A stretch of 64,000 bases of DNA, from the NCBI RefSeq assembly GCF_000019185.1, contig NC_010334.1:4836001-4900000 (forward strand), in the 5' to 3' direction. The translations under genes and the position numbers were made by a program. Under the pieces are notes generated by a model. That model searched no databases and was not told the origin of the DNA. It saw only the letters and a program-made list of their open reading frames with translations. Of this stretch, positions 33,785 through 42,086 are shown in pieces (the first letter of the stretch is position 1; every line of letters begins with the position of its first letter). Source of the stretch: Shewanella halifaxensis HAW-EB4 (GTDB lineage Bacteria > Pseudomonadota > Gammaproteobacteria > Enterobacterales > Shewanellaceae).

Positions 33785-35239
33785 ATGAACCCCTCCTATC
33801 CATTCCGGTTAAGCCTTGCAGGGCTGCTCGTATTGGCTACAACTAATCTTTACGCTGAAGATGTAGCGACAAAATCTCATATCCAAACGTTCTCTCGTGG
33901 TATTCAACAGCAAGAGGTGACAGAAAATTCGTCGCCAATTCAGTTTCAACGTCGAGCCATAATTCCCCGGCCCCCGAGCAAAATAGCAGTGCCAATTACG
34001 GCAAGTGTCAAAATTGTGGACTCCTTAAAAAAGAGTAGTCACCAACCACTCACACGCCATGAAAAGCTACTCATCAGCAAGGCACAAAGGTATTTTGATA
34101 AAAATTGGAATGAAACTACCGGGTTAATCGATTCTGTACAAGGTTATAGTCATACCACTATGTGGGATGTTGCGAGTGGTATTGCTGGATTACTGGCATT
34201 GGAAGCCTTAGCGATTAATAGCCAACAACTTACCGATTTTCGGCTCGAGAAGATGCTCAACACATTGCTGCAATTGCCACTTTATAAAGGGGTGCTGCCG
34301 AATCGCCAATACAATACCTTAACGGCACTTCCCTCAGGCAGAATGAGCCATACTCCATCGAACGGTAACGGCTGGTCAGCATTAGATTTAGGGCGTCTCT
34401 ACATTTGGTTTGAAATACTTAAGCAAAATAAGCCCCGCTTGGGCCACAAGATCATAATACTGCAAAACAGATGGCAGCTTGAGCGTGCAACAAAAAATGG
34501 TAATTTATACGGTACAAAACTCACTTCAAGTAAGGAGTATTTTCGCCAAGAAGGTCGTCTAGGTTACTTACAATATGCCGCTACCGGCTATCGGTTAGCT
34601 GGCCTCAATGTCGACAAGGCTTTTCGCTGCGAGAACCTCGAAACCACAGAGTTAAATGGTGTTTCACTACTAACCGATAAAGGTAACCTGCCTTTTTTCA
34701 CCTCCGATCCCTACCTGCTTTATGCGATAGAGATAGGTTATAAAGACTCCTGTTGGAACCAACTTAAACAACTTTATCAAGTACACAAACTTAACGCTAA
34801 ATCCGCTAATAGGCTCACGGCCTACGCGGAGGATTCATTAAGCAAATCGCCTTGGTTTTTATATAACAACATTATTTATCAAGGAGTCGCTTGGCAAAGC
34901 GTTTCTCACTCAGGTAAAGCTACAAGCAACTCTCAGACATTTAGCAATAAAGCGGCATTTGCAATGAGCGTACTTTTTAATGATGACTATAGCCAACAAC
35001 TTGCCAATCTTGTTGTTAGCAACAGCGCTAGGCACGCCGTTATACCAACAGGTCTTTATGCCGACGGAAAAACAAATACCGCCTATAATATAAATACTAA
35101 TTCACTGATTTTAGTCAGCCTTTGGTACAAAACTCGTGCTCAACAGGCGATTCTGACTCTACTCGATAACAAAAGTTTGCAAACCGATATAACAGCTCAC
35201 CGGATACTCGATGAAAGCATTAAGGATTTAAAGGATTGA
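33785..35239 (+). CDS. DUF3131 periplasmic protein (paralogue 4)
   Basis: A 484-residue protein; ATG 33785 gives a signal peptide ending at LYAEDV. The reading frame is open into the upstream HPt gene, but that extension would hide the signal. About 70 residues of flexible linker precede the DUF3131 core: GLIDSVQGYSHTTMWD, PNRQYNT, GWSALDLGR, QEGRLGYLQYAAT, SPWFLYN. The WD pair is kept. It is the most divergent of the four copies and is separated from the others by three genes, which suggests an older duplication. Confidence 0.73.
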   Translation: MNPSYPFRLSLAGLLVLATTNLYAEDVATKSHIQTFSRGIQQQEVTENSSPIQFQRRAIIPRPPSKIAVPITASVKIVDSLKKSSHQPLTRHEKLLISKAQRYFDKNWNETTGLIDSVQGYSHTTMWDVASGIAGLLALEALAINSQQLTDFRLEKMLNTLLQLPLYKGVLPNRQYNTLTALPSGRMSHTPSNGNGWSALDLGRLYIWFEILKQNKPRLGHKIIILQNRWQLERATKNGNLYGTKLTSSKEYFRQEGRLGYLQYAATGYRLAGLNVDKAFRCENLETTELNGVSLLTDKGNLPFFTSDPYLLYAIEIGYKDSCWNQLKQLYQVHKLNAKSANRLTAYAEDSLSKSPWFLYNNIIYQGVAWQSVSHSGKATSNSQTFSNKAAFAMSVLFNDDYSQQLANLVVSNSARHAVIPTGLYADGKTNTAYNINTNSLILVSLWYKTRAQQAILTLLDNKSLQTDITAHRILDESIKDLKD

Positions 35240-35243
35240 ATCA

Positions 35244-36245
35244 TTGATAAATGGCTTAGTATGGATGCTCAAGCGCTGCTCCTACGCTGTGATTTTGCTC
35301 ATGATGACACTTGAGGCGGGGGCTACTGAACATCAAACCCAAATGGCCAAACACGCCCCTCATTCTACACCTGCAGCAGTGATCAACAGCAGCAACAGCA
35401 ACACACCTGAAAAGACCATCGAGGCCGAGCTAGTATGGAAAGGGATCAGTAGCTCGTTTATGTTACCTTTTGAGCAATGGAAAGACGATCTGCCTTGGTA
35501 TAAACGCTGGAGCGCTAGCGTGAACCTGGGTTATCCACTCGTCGAAACGCCAGCGACCCTGCCCGCTAACGCAACGACCGGACCCAGTAACCAAAACCTA
35601 ACAGCAAGCTTATCGTTAAAGTATTCTATTATCGGTAACTGGTTTGTCTCGGCTACTGCCTATCATTATTTCGATAGCGAGTTACAACAGCCCTGGAATC
35701 CTGACTTTACCTATGTCTTTGGCTATAGTGATTGGCGCCCCTATACCTTTAGTTTGCTCTACTCAAACTATGGCGGAAATCGATTCAATCCGAGCTCAGA
35801 GGTTAAGCATACCGAGTTTTCTCAAGGCACTTGGTCATTAGGCTGGAAATTCCCAATCACCAAACCCTTTGTTGATTGGCTGTCTTTTACTGATGAAGGC
35901 GCTATCGGCTGTCAGGTTGATTATAACTACACCCCTGAGTATTTTGATCTCGAAAGCGTTGAATATAAAACCCAGCATCAAACTTTTAGCTTAGGTTGCA
36001 AGTACTCAATAGTGGGGAACTGGTATGCCAATGCGACCGTTTTTTATTATCTCGATAGCTCACAAAAACAACCCTGGAACCCTGACTTTACTTATGGCTT
36101 TGGTTATTTTGATTGGCATCCCGGAACAGTGACAGTGCAGTACAACAATTATTCTGGAAACCGTTGGAATAGTGCGGATAGAGGCCCAGAAACTGGGCGG
36201 TTTAAAGATGGTTCGATCAGCGTGAGTTACTCATTTAAATTCTAG
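35244..36245 (+). CDS. Outer membrane barrel with duplicated half, probable export partner
   Basis: A 333-residue protein with a TTG start 8 bp behind AAGGA and 4 bp after paralogue 4; the next ATG (35265) has no ribosome site. A signal peptide ends at EAGATE. Two similar blocks of about 65 residues are visible, at about 120-185 (KYSIIGNWFVSATAYHYF, QQPWNPDFTYVFGY, YGGNRFN) and 248-312 (KYSIVGNWYANATVFYYL, KQPWNPDFTYGFGY, YSGNRWN). The C-terminus SVSYSFKF is barrel-like. The gene closes the operon, so the protein may form or support the outer membrane exit of the polymer. Confidence 0.72.
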   Translation: MINGLVWMLKRCSYAVILLMMTLEAGATEHQTQMAKHAPHSTPAAVINSSNSNTPEKTIEAELVWKGISSSFMLPFEQWKDDLPWYKRWSASVNLGYPLVETPATLPANATTGPSNQNLTASLSLKYSIIGNWFVSATAYHYFDSELQQPWNPDFTYVFGYSDWRPYTFSLLYSNYGGNRFNPSSEVKHTEFSQGTWSLGWKFPITKPFVDWLSFTDEGAIGCQVDYNYTPEYFDLESVEYKTQHQTFSLGCKYSIVGNWYANATVFYYLDSSQKQPWNPDFTYGFGYFDWHPGTVTVQYNNYSGNRWNSADRGPETGRFKDGSISVSYSFKF

Positions 36246-36265
36246 CGCTCTCAATAGGGGAGCGC
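36245..36265. terminator. Hairpin between convergent genes
   Basis: GCGCTC at 36245-36250 and GAGCGC at 36260-36265 with a 9-bp loop, overlapping the stop codon of the barrel gene. No T-run follows, so termination is uncertain. Confidence 0.4.
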
Positions 36266-36286
36266 GCACCTTCAGAAACAAAAGGG

Positions 36287-36541
36287 TTAGGGCTGTAATC
36301 GATTCAAAACCTTTTGTTGGCAATGGGGGCATATATAGGTGTGACGGTGAATTCGATCGCCACACTCTGGGCATGGCAGCATTTTTCTGTTTTTACTCAG
36401 TAACATCAAGATAACCCCTACCGGGCCCAACACATACCCTAACAGCGCCCCAGCAACCATATTCCCCTTGCAGTAACCGATAGCTATCGATACCGCTAAC
36501 ATCAACAGGTAAAAGCTAAGCCAAAATAAAACATTATTCAT
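36287..36541 (-). CDS. Small membrane protein with C-terminal zinc ribbon
   Basis: An 84-residue protein. Two transmembrane segments (LFWLSFYLLMLAVSIAIGY, AGALLGYVLGPVGVILMLL) precede a short cytoplasmic tail with CPECGDRIHRHTYICPHC, a four-cysteine zinc ribbon. ATG 36541 is chosen; a TTG at 36547 overlapping the upstream stop is possible. It is the last gene of a minus-strand group with a porin-like and a PstS-like gene. Function unknown. Confidence 0.65.
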   Translation of the reverse strand: MNNVLFWLSFYLLMLAVSIAIGYCKGNMVAGALLGYVLGPVGVILMLLSKNRKMLPCPECGDRIHRHTYICPHCQQKVLNRLQP

Positions 36542-36543
36542 AC

Positions 36544-37584
36544 TCAAAATACAAAGTTGACGCTGAGGGTAACTAAATCCACATCGGAGCTTTCATCATA
36601 GACCAATGGAGACGTCACAAACTGAGCTCGATTGCCCTCCTCTTGAGAGAAGATCATCTGATACTCAAGGTTCAATGAAATACTTGAGGTCACATCATAT
36701 CGAACTCCAGCCGTCACTCCCTTAGATTTGCGCAGCTGATGACTTTCGCCGTAGGTTAGATAGGGAGATAAATAGTCAAAGGCATAGATAGCTGAGGCAT
36801 ACCAGTTGGTTTGTAATCGGTCGAACTCCACCTCCGCCATCCATAGCCAGGATTCATAACTGTACTCGGCCCCCAAAGTGTAAATATCCAGTTTTTGCTG
36901 TTCTACCGAAGGCTGCTGCCGATATTTTGTCTGCATAAAACCGCTATGGACTCGGTAGTTAAACCCGACTAAGTCGATATAGAACCCAGCCATATATTCG
37001 GTATCAAATATCAGCAAATATTCACCCAGCTCGACCTTATTGACCCGTTCAAAGCCGTAATAGGGCGACACCGTTAACAGTAGCTCATCGGAGATCTCAT
37101 AATCCCAAGAAACTGACAGACCATCATAAAATGTAAACCCTAAAATGCTGTCATACACCTCCTGAGGAGGTCTGGCCCAAGGGTAGGCTTGACTAACATA
37201 ATAGTATTCAGAGGCGAGAAACAGCGGCAAACGTAAACGCCCGGCTCTCACCTCAAAATTATCAAACTCATATGACAGATAGAGCCACTCGAGCTCGGGA
37301 TCACTCCACTCATCTTGGGTACGCTTAACCACCTGCCCAGATGCGCTTAAACTATCAAATAGCTCAACATCTAGCTGTAAACCCAATATGGTGTCACAGT
37401 CATAACAGGTCTCATCGGTAATTTCTCGACTAATAAACAACGGGGTACGATTATCAGTCTTACTGATCGCTGTAGAGCCAAAGCCACTGAGAGCAATGTT
37501 ATCGGTAAGCTCAATACTCGCCTGCGCGACAGGTAAAAATATGATTGAAGATAATACAATAAGTAATGGTCGGCGAAATAACAT
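36544..37584 (-). CDS. Porin-like outer membrane protein
   Basis: A 346-residue protein with a signal peptide ending at AQASIE. Early residues LTDNIALSGFGSTAISKTDN and later VRAGRLRLPLFLASEYYYV resemble the phosphate/anion-type porin family; the C-terminal strand is VTLSVNFVF. Two cysteines (CYDC) near residue 60 may form a disulfide. The gene starts 2 bp after the PstS-like gene, so the two are made together and probably function together in the envelope. Confidence 0.72.
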   Translation of the reverse strand: MLFRRPLLIVLSSIIFLPVAQASIELTDNIALSGFGSTAISKTDNRTPLFISREITDETCYDCDTILGLQLDVELFDSLSASGQVVKRTQDEWSDPELEWLYLSYEFDNFEVRAGRLRLPLFLASEYYYVSQAYPWARPPQEVYDSILGFTFYDGLSVSWDYEISDELLLTVSPYYGFERVNKVELGEYLLIFDTEYMAGFYIDLVGFNYRVHSGFMQTKYRQQPSVEQQKLDIYTLGAEYSYESWLWMAEVEFDRLQTNWYASAIYAFDYLSPYLTYGESHQLRKSKGVTAGVRYDVTSSISLNLEYQMIFSQEEGNRAQFVTSPLVYDESSDVDLVTLSVNFVF

Positions 37585-37586
37585 GA

Positions 37587-38078
37587 CTACTCTCCCTGAG
37601 GCACGGTTATCAAGATATTGACTTCTTTGGGCACTGATTCGATAGGCGCATAAGCTATGCCATTAGGGTTATCATTAAGCCATTTTAAAATCTGTTTAAT
37701 ATCATCGCTGTCTAACTCTTCGGGAGGGGTGCCTCTTCCTGAAAATGCAAGCCCAGCCCAATAACCGTTCATTTGCGAAATGGACTTACCGAGTAGCATC
37801 TTATAAAAGTCTTCTCTGTGAATGGAGGTTTCAGGAAGGTCTACCAAGACAATTTTCAAGCTACCCGATATTTTCTTACTCTTACCGCGATAGATCATTC
37901 TTGCCTTGCTCTTACTTAACGACGGCAAGTCATCATTCAAGGTGAATATTGCAAACTCAACGTCTTCGTCAGTACTGGCCTCTAAAGCGAGAGTGGGGGG
38001 AGAAACACACAGAAATATCAGCATGGTAAATAGCTGAAAACAGACAAGTCGAGCTCGCTCGTTTAATCCCTTAAACAT
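37587..38078 (-). CDS. PstS-like periplasmic substrate-binding domain protein
   Basis: A 163-residue protein from ATG 38078 behind GAGGG. A signal peptide ends near TLALEAS. The rest resembles one lobe of a phosphate-binding PstS protein: ARMIYRGKSKKISGSLKIVLVDLPE, HREDFYKMLLGKS, GYWAGLAFSGRGTPP, NGIAYAP. It is about half the usual length, with no ABC transporter genes nearby. Together with the porin-like gene and the divergent hybrid kinase at 38181 it may be a periplasmic ligand-sensing unit. Ligand unknown. Confidence 0.75.
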   Translation of the reverse strand: MFKGLNERARLVCFQLFTMLIFLCVSPPTLALEASTDEDVEFAIFTLNDDLPSLSKSKARMIYRGKSKKISGSLKIVLVDLPETSIHREDFYKMLLGKSISQMNGYWAGLAFSGRGTPPEELDSDDIKQILKWLNDNPNGIAYAPIESVPKEVNILITVPQGE

Positions 38079-38180
38079 TAAAACCCTCAATCCTAGATAG
38101 TTTTTGTACTATGCTGAATATAGTCAAGGCTAAGTTAAACTACAAGATCACCGTTAACTTGTTCAATTCATGGAGTAGAA

Positions 38181-40838
38181 ATGAGCATATTGAATCATGT
38201 TTCAATAAGAATACGGATGTTAGCCTTGGTGCTATTACCGCTCATCTTTGCCTCATTTTTATCGGCGTTGGAAATCAAAAAGCAAAGAGAAAATGTTCAG
38301 ACCTTAAATACTCTCAACAGTAAAGTTAACTTTCTCGAATCTTTATCCCAACTAAACAAACTTACCAACCAAGCAAAAGAGCAGCTATTTAAGCATGATA
38401 TAAAAGTGACTCCTGACTCCTTCACCCCTAGCCTCACTCAAATAAAGCAACAGTTGCCACAAACCTTTACATCCAAGAACACCTTAGAGATGCAGGCTTG
38501 GTTAGCTAGCACCAATGACGCACTAAAAGAATTGGCAGAAGTTAATGCTGAAGAGCTCGCTGACTGGTCAGTCTGGTTTAATGAACTACAGGTTCAAGCG
38601 TTAAACACACTAGAGAAAGACAACTCAGGGTTTAACGACGAGATAAATCAACAGCTTGCAATCTTATACCAGCTGCAGTGGCTGTCTTTATGGTCTACAG
38701 AAGAGAAATGGTTAATCAATTTATTGCTACAAAACCGCGATGACAGCGAACTGCTGAGCCAGTTAAACTCCATCACGGAACGCCAACAACTTTATGTGGA
38801 GCGTTTTATTGATATTAATGCCAAACCTGATCAGGTCTCACTCTTACTCAGTACTTTTTCTGATAAAGCTTTCGAGCAGAGTTATCAATTAAGAAGTCAT
38901 ATTTTAAATAAGCAAGCCTTAACGAATACTCCCAATATAAGCTTAGAAGCATTTCGTCAGCGTCTTGATTTAATCCAGTATGTCGTGAGCACTTTTTCCA
39001 CCCAGCTCACTGGCAACATTCAGAGCGAGATCGCTCAGTCTAAAAACCTAATCTTACTATTCTGCACTGCACTATTTGCCTCTCTAGTCATCATTGCCAT
39101 CATCGGAGCAAATCTCTACCGACGGATTATCAACTACCTAAGCCATGTTATTAACACCATGTCACAGATTGAGGAGACCCATGATTATTCCCAAAAAATT
39201 AACGAAGAGGGAAGCGATGAGTTAAGCCTATTTTCCAAAATGCTCAATAAGCTCATCAATGAGCGTCACCAGAATGTACTCAAAATATTACAAGCAAAAC
39301 AGGAGGCAGAGAAAGCCAATCAGGCTAAGAGTTCATTTTTGGCTAATATGTCTCATGAGATTAGAACCCCGCTCAACGGTATTATTGGCATGTCCGATAT
39401 TATGGCTGGCACTAAACTGACCGCAACTCAGAATGAGTACCTACAAACTATCGAGACCTCATCCCAGACGCTACTCATTCTAATCAATGACATACTCGAT
39501 CTATCTAAAATTGAGTCTGGTAATCTCTCTATCACTAATACCGATGCCGATATTACCGAGGTCGTTTACGACACCTTAACCATAGTACTGGCAAAGATTG
39601 CCGAGAAAAACCTGACATTAGAAGTCGAGATAGATAACGACACTCCCTACCTTATCTCCCTCGATGAACACCGTATGAGGCAGGTACTCGTCAACTTACT
39701 CTCTAACGCAGTGAAGTTTACCCACGAAGGTGGGGTTAAGGTGGTCATATCCTGCAGTAATACTGCAGATTATTGCGACCTACTCATTAGTATTCATGAT
39801 AGCGGGATCGGTATCGCAAAAGAGAAACAACAACATATATTCTCTCCATTCACCCAAGAAGATGACACGACCACAAGAGAGTTTGGCGGTACCGGTCTTG
39901 GGCTCGCTATTTGTAAGCAGCTCATAACATTAATGGGGGGAGAGATCAGCCTTATCTCTGAGAAAGGAGAAGGTTGCTGCTTCTCAATTAAACTAAGATC
40001 TCAAATTGTCACCCAAGAAAAGCCTGTATCAAACCAATTCGAAGGCTTAACTGCTGCGCTTATTTCTAATAACTCTGAGATCAGTGAGCGACTCAATAGA
40101 GAATGTCAGCAACAAGGCTTTAACCTCAACTTCCACTATCAATCTTGCTTCGATCTGTTACAGGATAAACAAACATTTGACCTATTGTTTATTGACAGTT
40201 TTTCATCCACGAGAGACACCATTGCAGCCTTGCCTGAGCTGCTAAGGCAGAAGGATATTTTTACGATTGCAATCAATGCACCAACAGAGAAGCGAGAATT
40301 AGATGATATGGACGCAACAGTAACACTACCGTTACTAGGCAATCGCTTTAAAAATGCAGTACACAATGGATTAGAGAGGCGCAACTTGAGGCAGAAGCAA
40401 CACTCTAACGGTACGATCAATAATAGCAAGCTCGTAGAAGAGCCTGAAAAAGTGAGGATTGTAATACTGATAGTAGAAGACAACCTAGTAAACCAAAAAG
40501 TAGCATCCTTGCTTGTCAAACAAGCGGGGTTCGATTGTATTATCGCTAATAACGGCCAAGAGGCCTTAGATTTCATCAGTTCAGGAGAGGCTTTTCACGC
40601 CATTTTAATGGACTGCATGATGCCCGTTATGGACGGCTTTACGGCAACTGAAAAAATTCGAGAGTGGGAGGGTCTACATTCCCAATCTAGACTGCCTATC
40701 ATAGCTCTAACAGCCAGCGTGCTCGATCAGGATATAAAAAGGTGCTACCAGTCAGGCATGGATGACTACCTTGCCAAGCCATTTAAAAAGGAAGCCTTGC
40801 TGCATAAACTCAAATCGGTCTCCAAGCTCGCCAGTTAA
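38181..40838 (+). CDS. Hybrid histidine kinase/response regulator
   Basis: An 885-residue inner membrane sensor. Transmembrane helices at about 13-30 and 289-310 bound a periplasmic helical domain resembling nitrate/ligand sensor (NIT-like) domains. HAMP follows (about 311-365), then HisKA with phospho-His392 in ANMSHEIRTPLNG, a HATPase domain (NAVKF, DSGIGI, GTGLGL), a degenerate receiver-like segment (about 650-755) and a true receiver with Asp811 in ILMDCMMPVMDG. There is no HPt domain, so an external HPt is needed; one is encoded at 33439. It is divergent from the PstS-like/porin genes by about 100 bp. Confidence 0.92.
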   Translation: MSILNHVSIRIRMLALVLLPLIFASFLSALEIKKQRENVQTLNTLNSKVNFLESLSQLNKLTNQAKEQLFKHDIKVTPDSFTPSLTQIKQQLPQTFTSKNTLEMQAWLASTNDALKELAEVNAEELADWSVWFNELQVQALNTLEKDNSGFNDEINQQLAILYQLQWLSLWSTEEKWLINLLLQNRDDSELLSQLNSITERQQLYVERFIDINAKPDQVSLLLSTFSDKAFEQSYQLRSHILNKQALTNTPNISLEAFRQRLDLIQYVVSTFSTQLTGNIQSEIAQSKNLILLFCTALFASLVIIAIIGANLYRRIINYLSHVINTMSQIEETHDYSQKINEEGSDELSLFSKMLNKLINERHQNVLKILQAKQEAEKANQAKSSFLANMSHEIRTPLNGIIGMSDIMAGTKLTATQNEYLQTIETSSQTLLILINDILDLSKIESGNLSITNTDADITEVVYDTLTIVLAKIAEKNLTLEVEIDNDTPYLISLDEHRMRQVLVNLLSNAVKFTHEGGVKVVISCSNTADYCDLLISIHDSGIGIAKEKQQHIFSPFTQEDDTTTREFGGTGLGLAICKQLITLMGGEISLISEKGEGCCFSIKLRSQIVTQEKPVSNQFEGLTAALISNNSEISERLNRECQQQGFNLNFHYQSCFDLLQDKQTFDLLFIDSFSSTRDTIAALPELLRQKDIFTIAINAPTEKRELDDMDATVTLPLLGNRFKNAVHNGLERRNLRQKQHSNGTINNSKLVEEPEKVRIVILIVEDNLVNQKVASLLVKQAGFDCIIANNGQEALDFISSGEAFHAILMDCMMPVMDGFTATEKIREWEGLHSQSRLPIIALTASVLDQDIKRCYQSGMDDYLAKPFKKEALLHKLKSVSKLAS

Positions 40839-41019
40839 GCTTGAGTTGGACCTCATCGATGTCACCGTCTCCGCCAGCAAACTCTTCGCAACTGCCAGCG
40901 TAAAATAGTGATTATTATTCGCTTATTACCTGAACGTCAGAAGATATTGCTATTAGTTAGCGATGTTTAAAAGTTAAACACTTGCATCTAGGGTTGCAAT
41001 AGGTTGAAATGAGTTTGGC

Positions 41020-41925
41020 ATGAATGAATTTAACGAGTTTTTCTCTCAAGGTTATTGGTGGCTCTCATTGCTTGGTGGTCTACACTGCCTAGGGCTAGGC
41101 CTGTATATCCGTTATATTTACAGCGAGAGAAGTGGTAATCATAAAATTCTGAGTGGTATTTTCAGCTTGATGGCCCTGTACTTTTTTACCGGGTTACTAA
41201 ACATTAATAACGCCCCAGCGCCCATTCACCTGCTGTTTATCTTAATCATTCCCGTCTACTTTTTAATGATGCCCTTGCTCTACTTATATTGCGATCGCAG
41301 CCTCAATGAAATCGAACAACCAATCGGTTTTTCACCACACTTCTATCCCGTCGTCATCATCGCCACTTTAGTGGTATTAGCCACCAGTTACCGGCTCATC
41401 TTTGAGCATAACTGGCCTCAAATTGAATTAAGTCAACCACCAACGCTGTCCAACTTAAGTGTCTTAGGCATGGTGCTTCCAGCAATGTTATTTATTCAGA
41501 CTGGAGTCTATTTTTATTACATCATTAAGATGCTTAGCCGCTATCCTGGCCGAACATCAAGACTGCATCAAGATAGCCTCAAGGACATAAAGTTTCGTTG
41601 GTTACTGGTGCTCACTCTTGCATTAATGAGTAACTGGCTTATTAGGGCCGTGCTTATCATTGTGCCGCTTTACTTTGGTGAACAGGCCATTGTTGTCAAT
41701 CAAGCTGCAACTAAACTGACCTTACTATTAACCGTGTACGTATTGGCAATATACGGCCTTAAACAGATCACTCGGGCCGCCTTTTTGCGCGGTAAACTTG
41801 CTCAGCAGCCACCACAAAAGAGACCGATGCAAGCTAGTCAGCAGTTACTAAGCTCCGAAGAACTCTCCTACTTGCAGCAGCTAATGCAGGAAGAAAAACA
41901 ACTTAAAGAGTCTAAGCATCAATAA
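41020..41925 (+). CDS. Seven-helix membrane protein resembling an AraC regulator sensor half, without DNA-binding domain
   Basis: A 301-residue protein with seven predicted transmembrane helices in the first 245 residues. The C-terminal cytoplasmic tail reads LLSSEELSYLQQLMQEEKQLKE and stops there. In seven-helix AraC-family regulators a very similar helix leads directly into the helix-turn-helix domain, which is missing here; no such domain is found downstream in any frame. It is either a natural stand-alone sensor or a truncated regulator. It precedes the S9 peptidase gene by 161 bp. Confidence 0.6.
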   Translation: MNEFNEFFSQGYWWLSLLGGLHCLGLGLYIRYIYSERSGNHKILSGIFSLMALYFFTGLLNINNAPAPIHLLFILIIPVYFLMMPLLYLYCDRSLNEIEQPIGFSPHFYPVVIIATLVVLATSYRLIFEHNWPQIELSQPPTLSNLSVLGMVLPAMLFIQTGVYFYYIIKMLSRYPGRTSRLHQDSLKDIKFRWLLVLTLALMSNWLIRAVLIIVPLYFGEQAIVVNQAATKLTLLLTVYVLAIYGLKQITRAAFLRGKLAQQPPQKRPMQASQQLLSSEELSYLQQLMQEEKQLKESKHQ

Positions 41926-42086
41926 TTACCGCTTTTGATTCACCTCAAATAAACCCTATCCAATGAGTATTTTTCATAGCCAATAGCGTAAAAGTTGCGC
42001 TAGTGTACTAAGCCTTAGTTCAAAACAACAACAAGTAATAATAACAATAAATAACGGTTAACATATTGAAGGGTAGGTATTAATAC

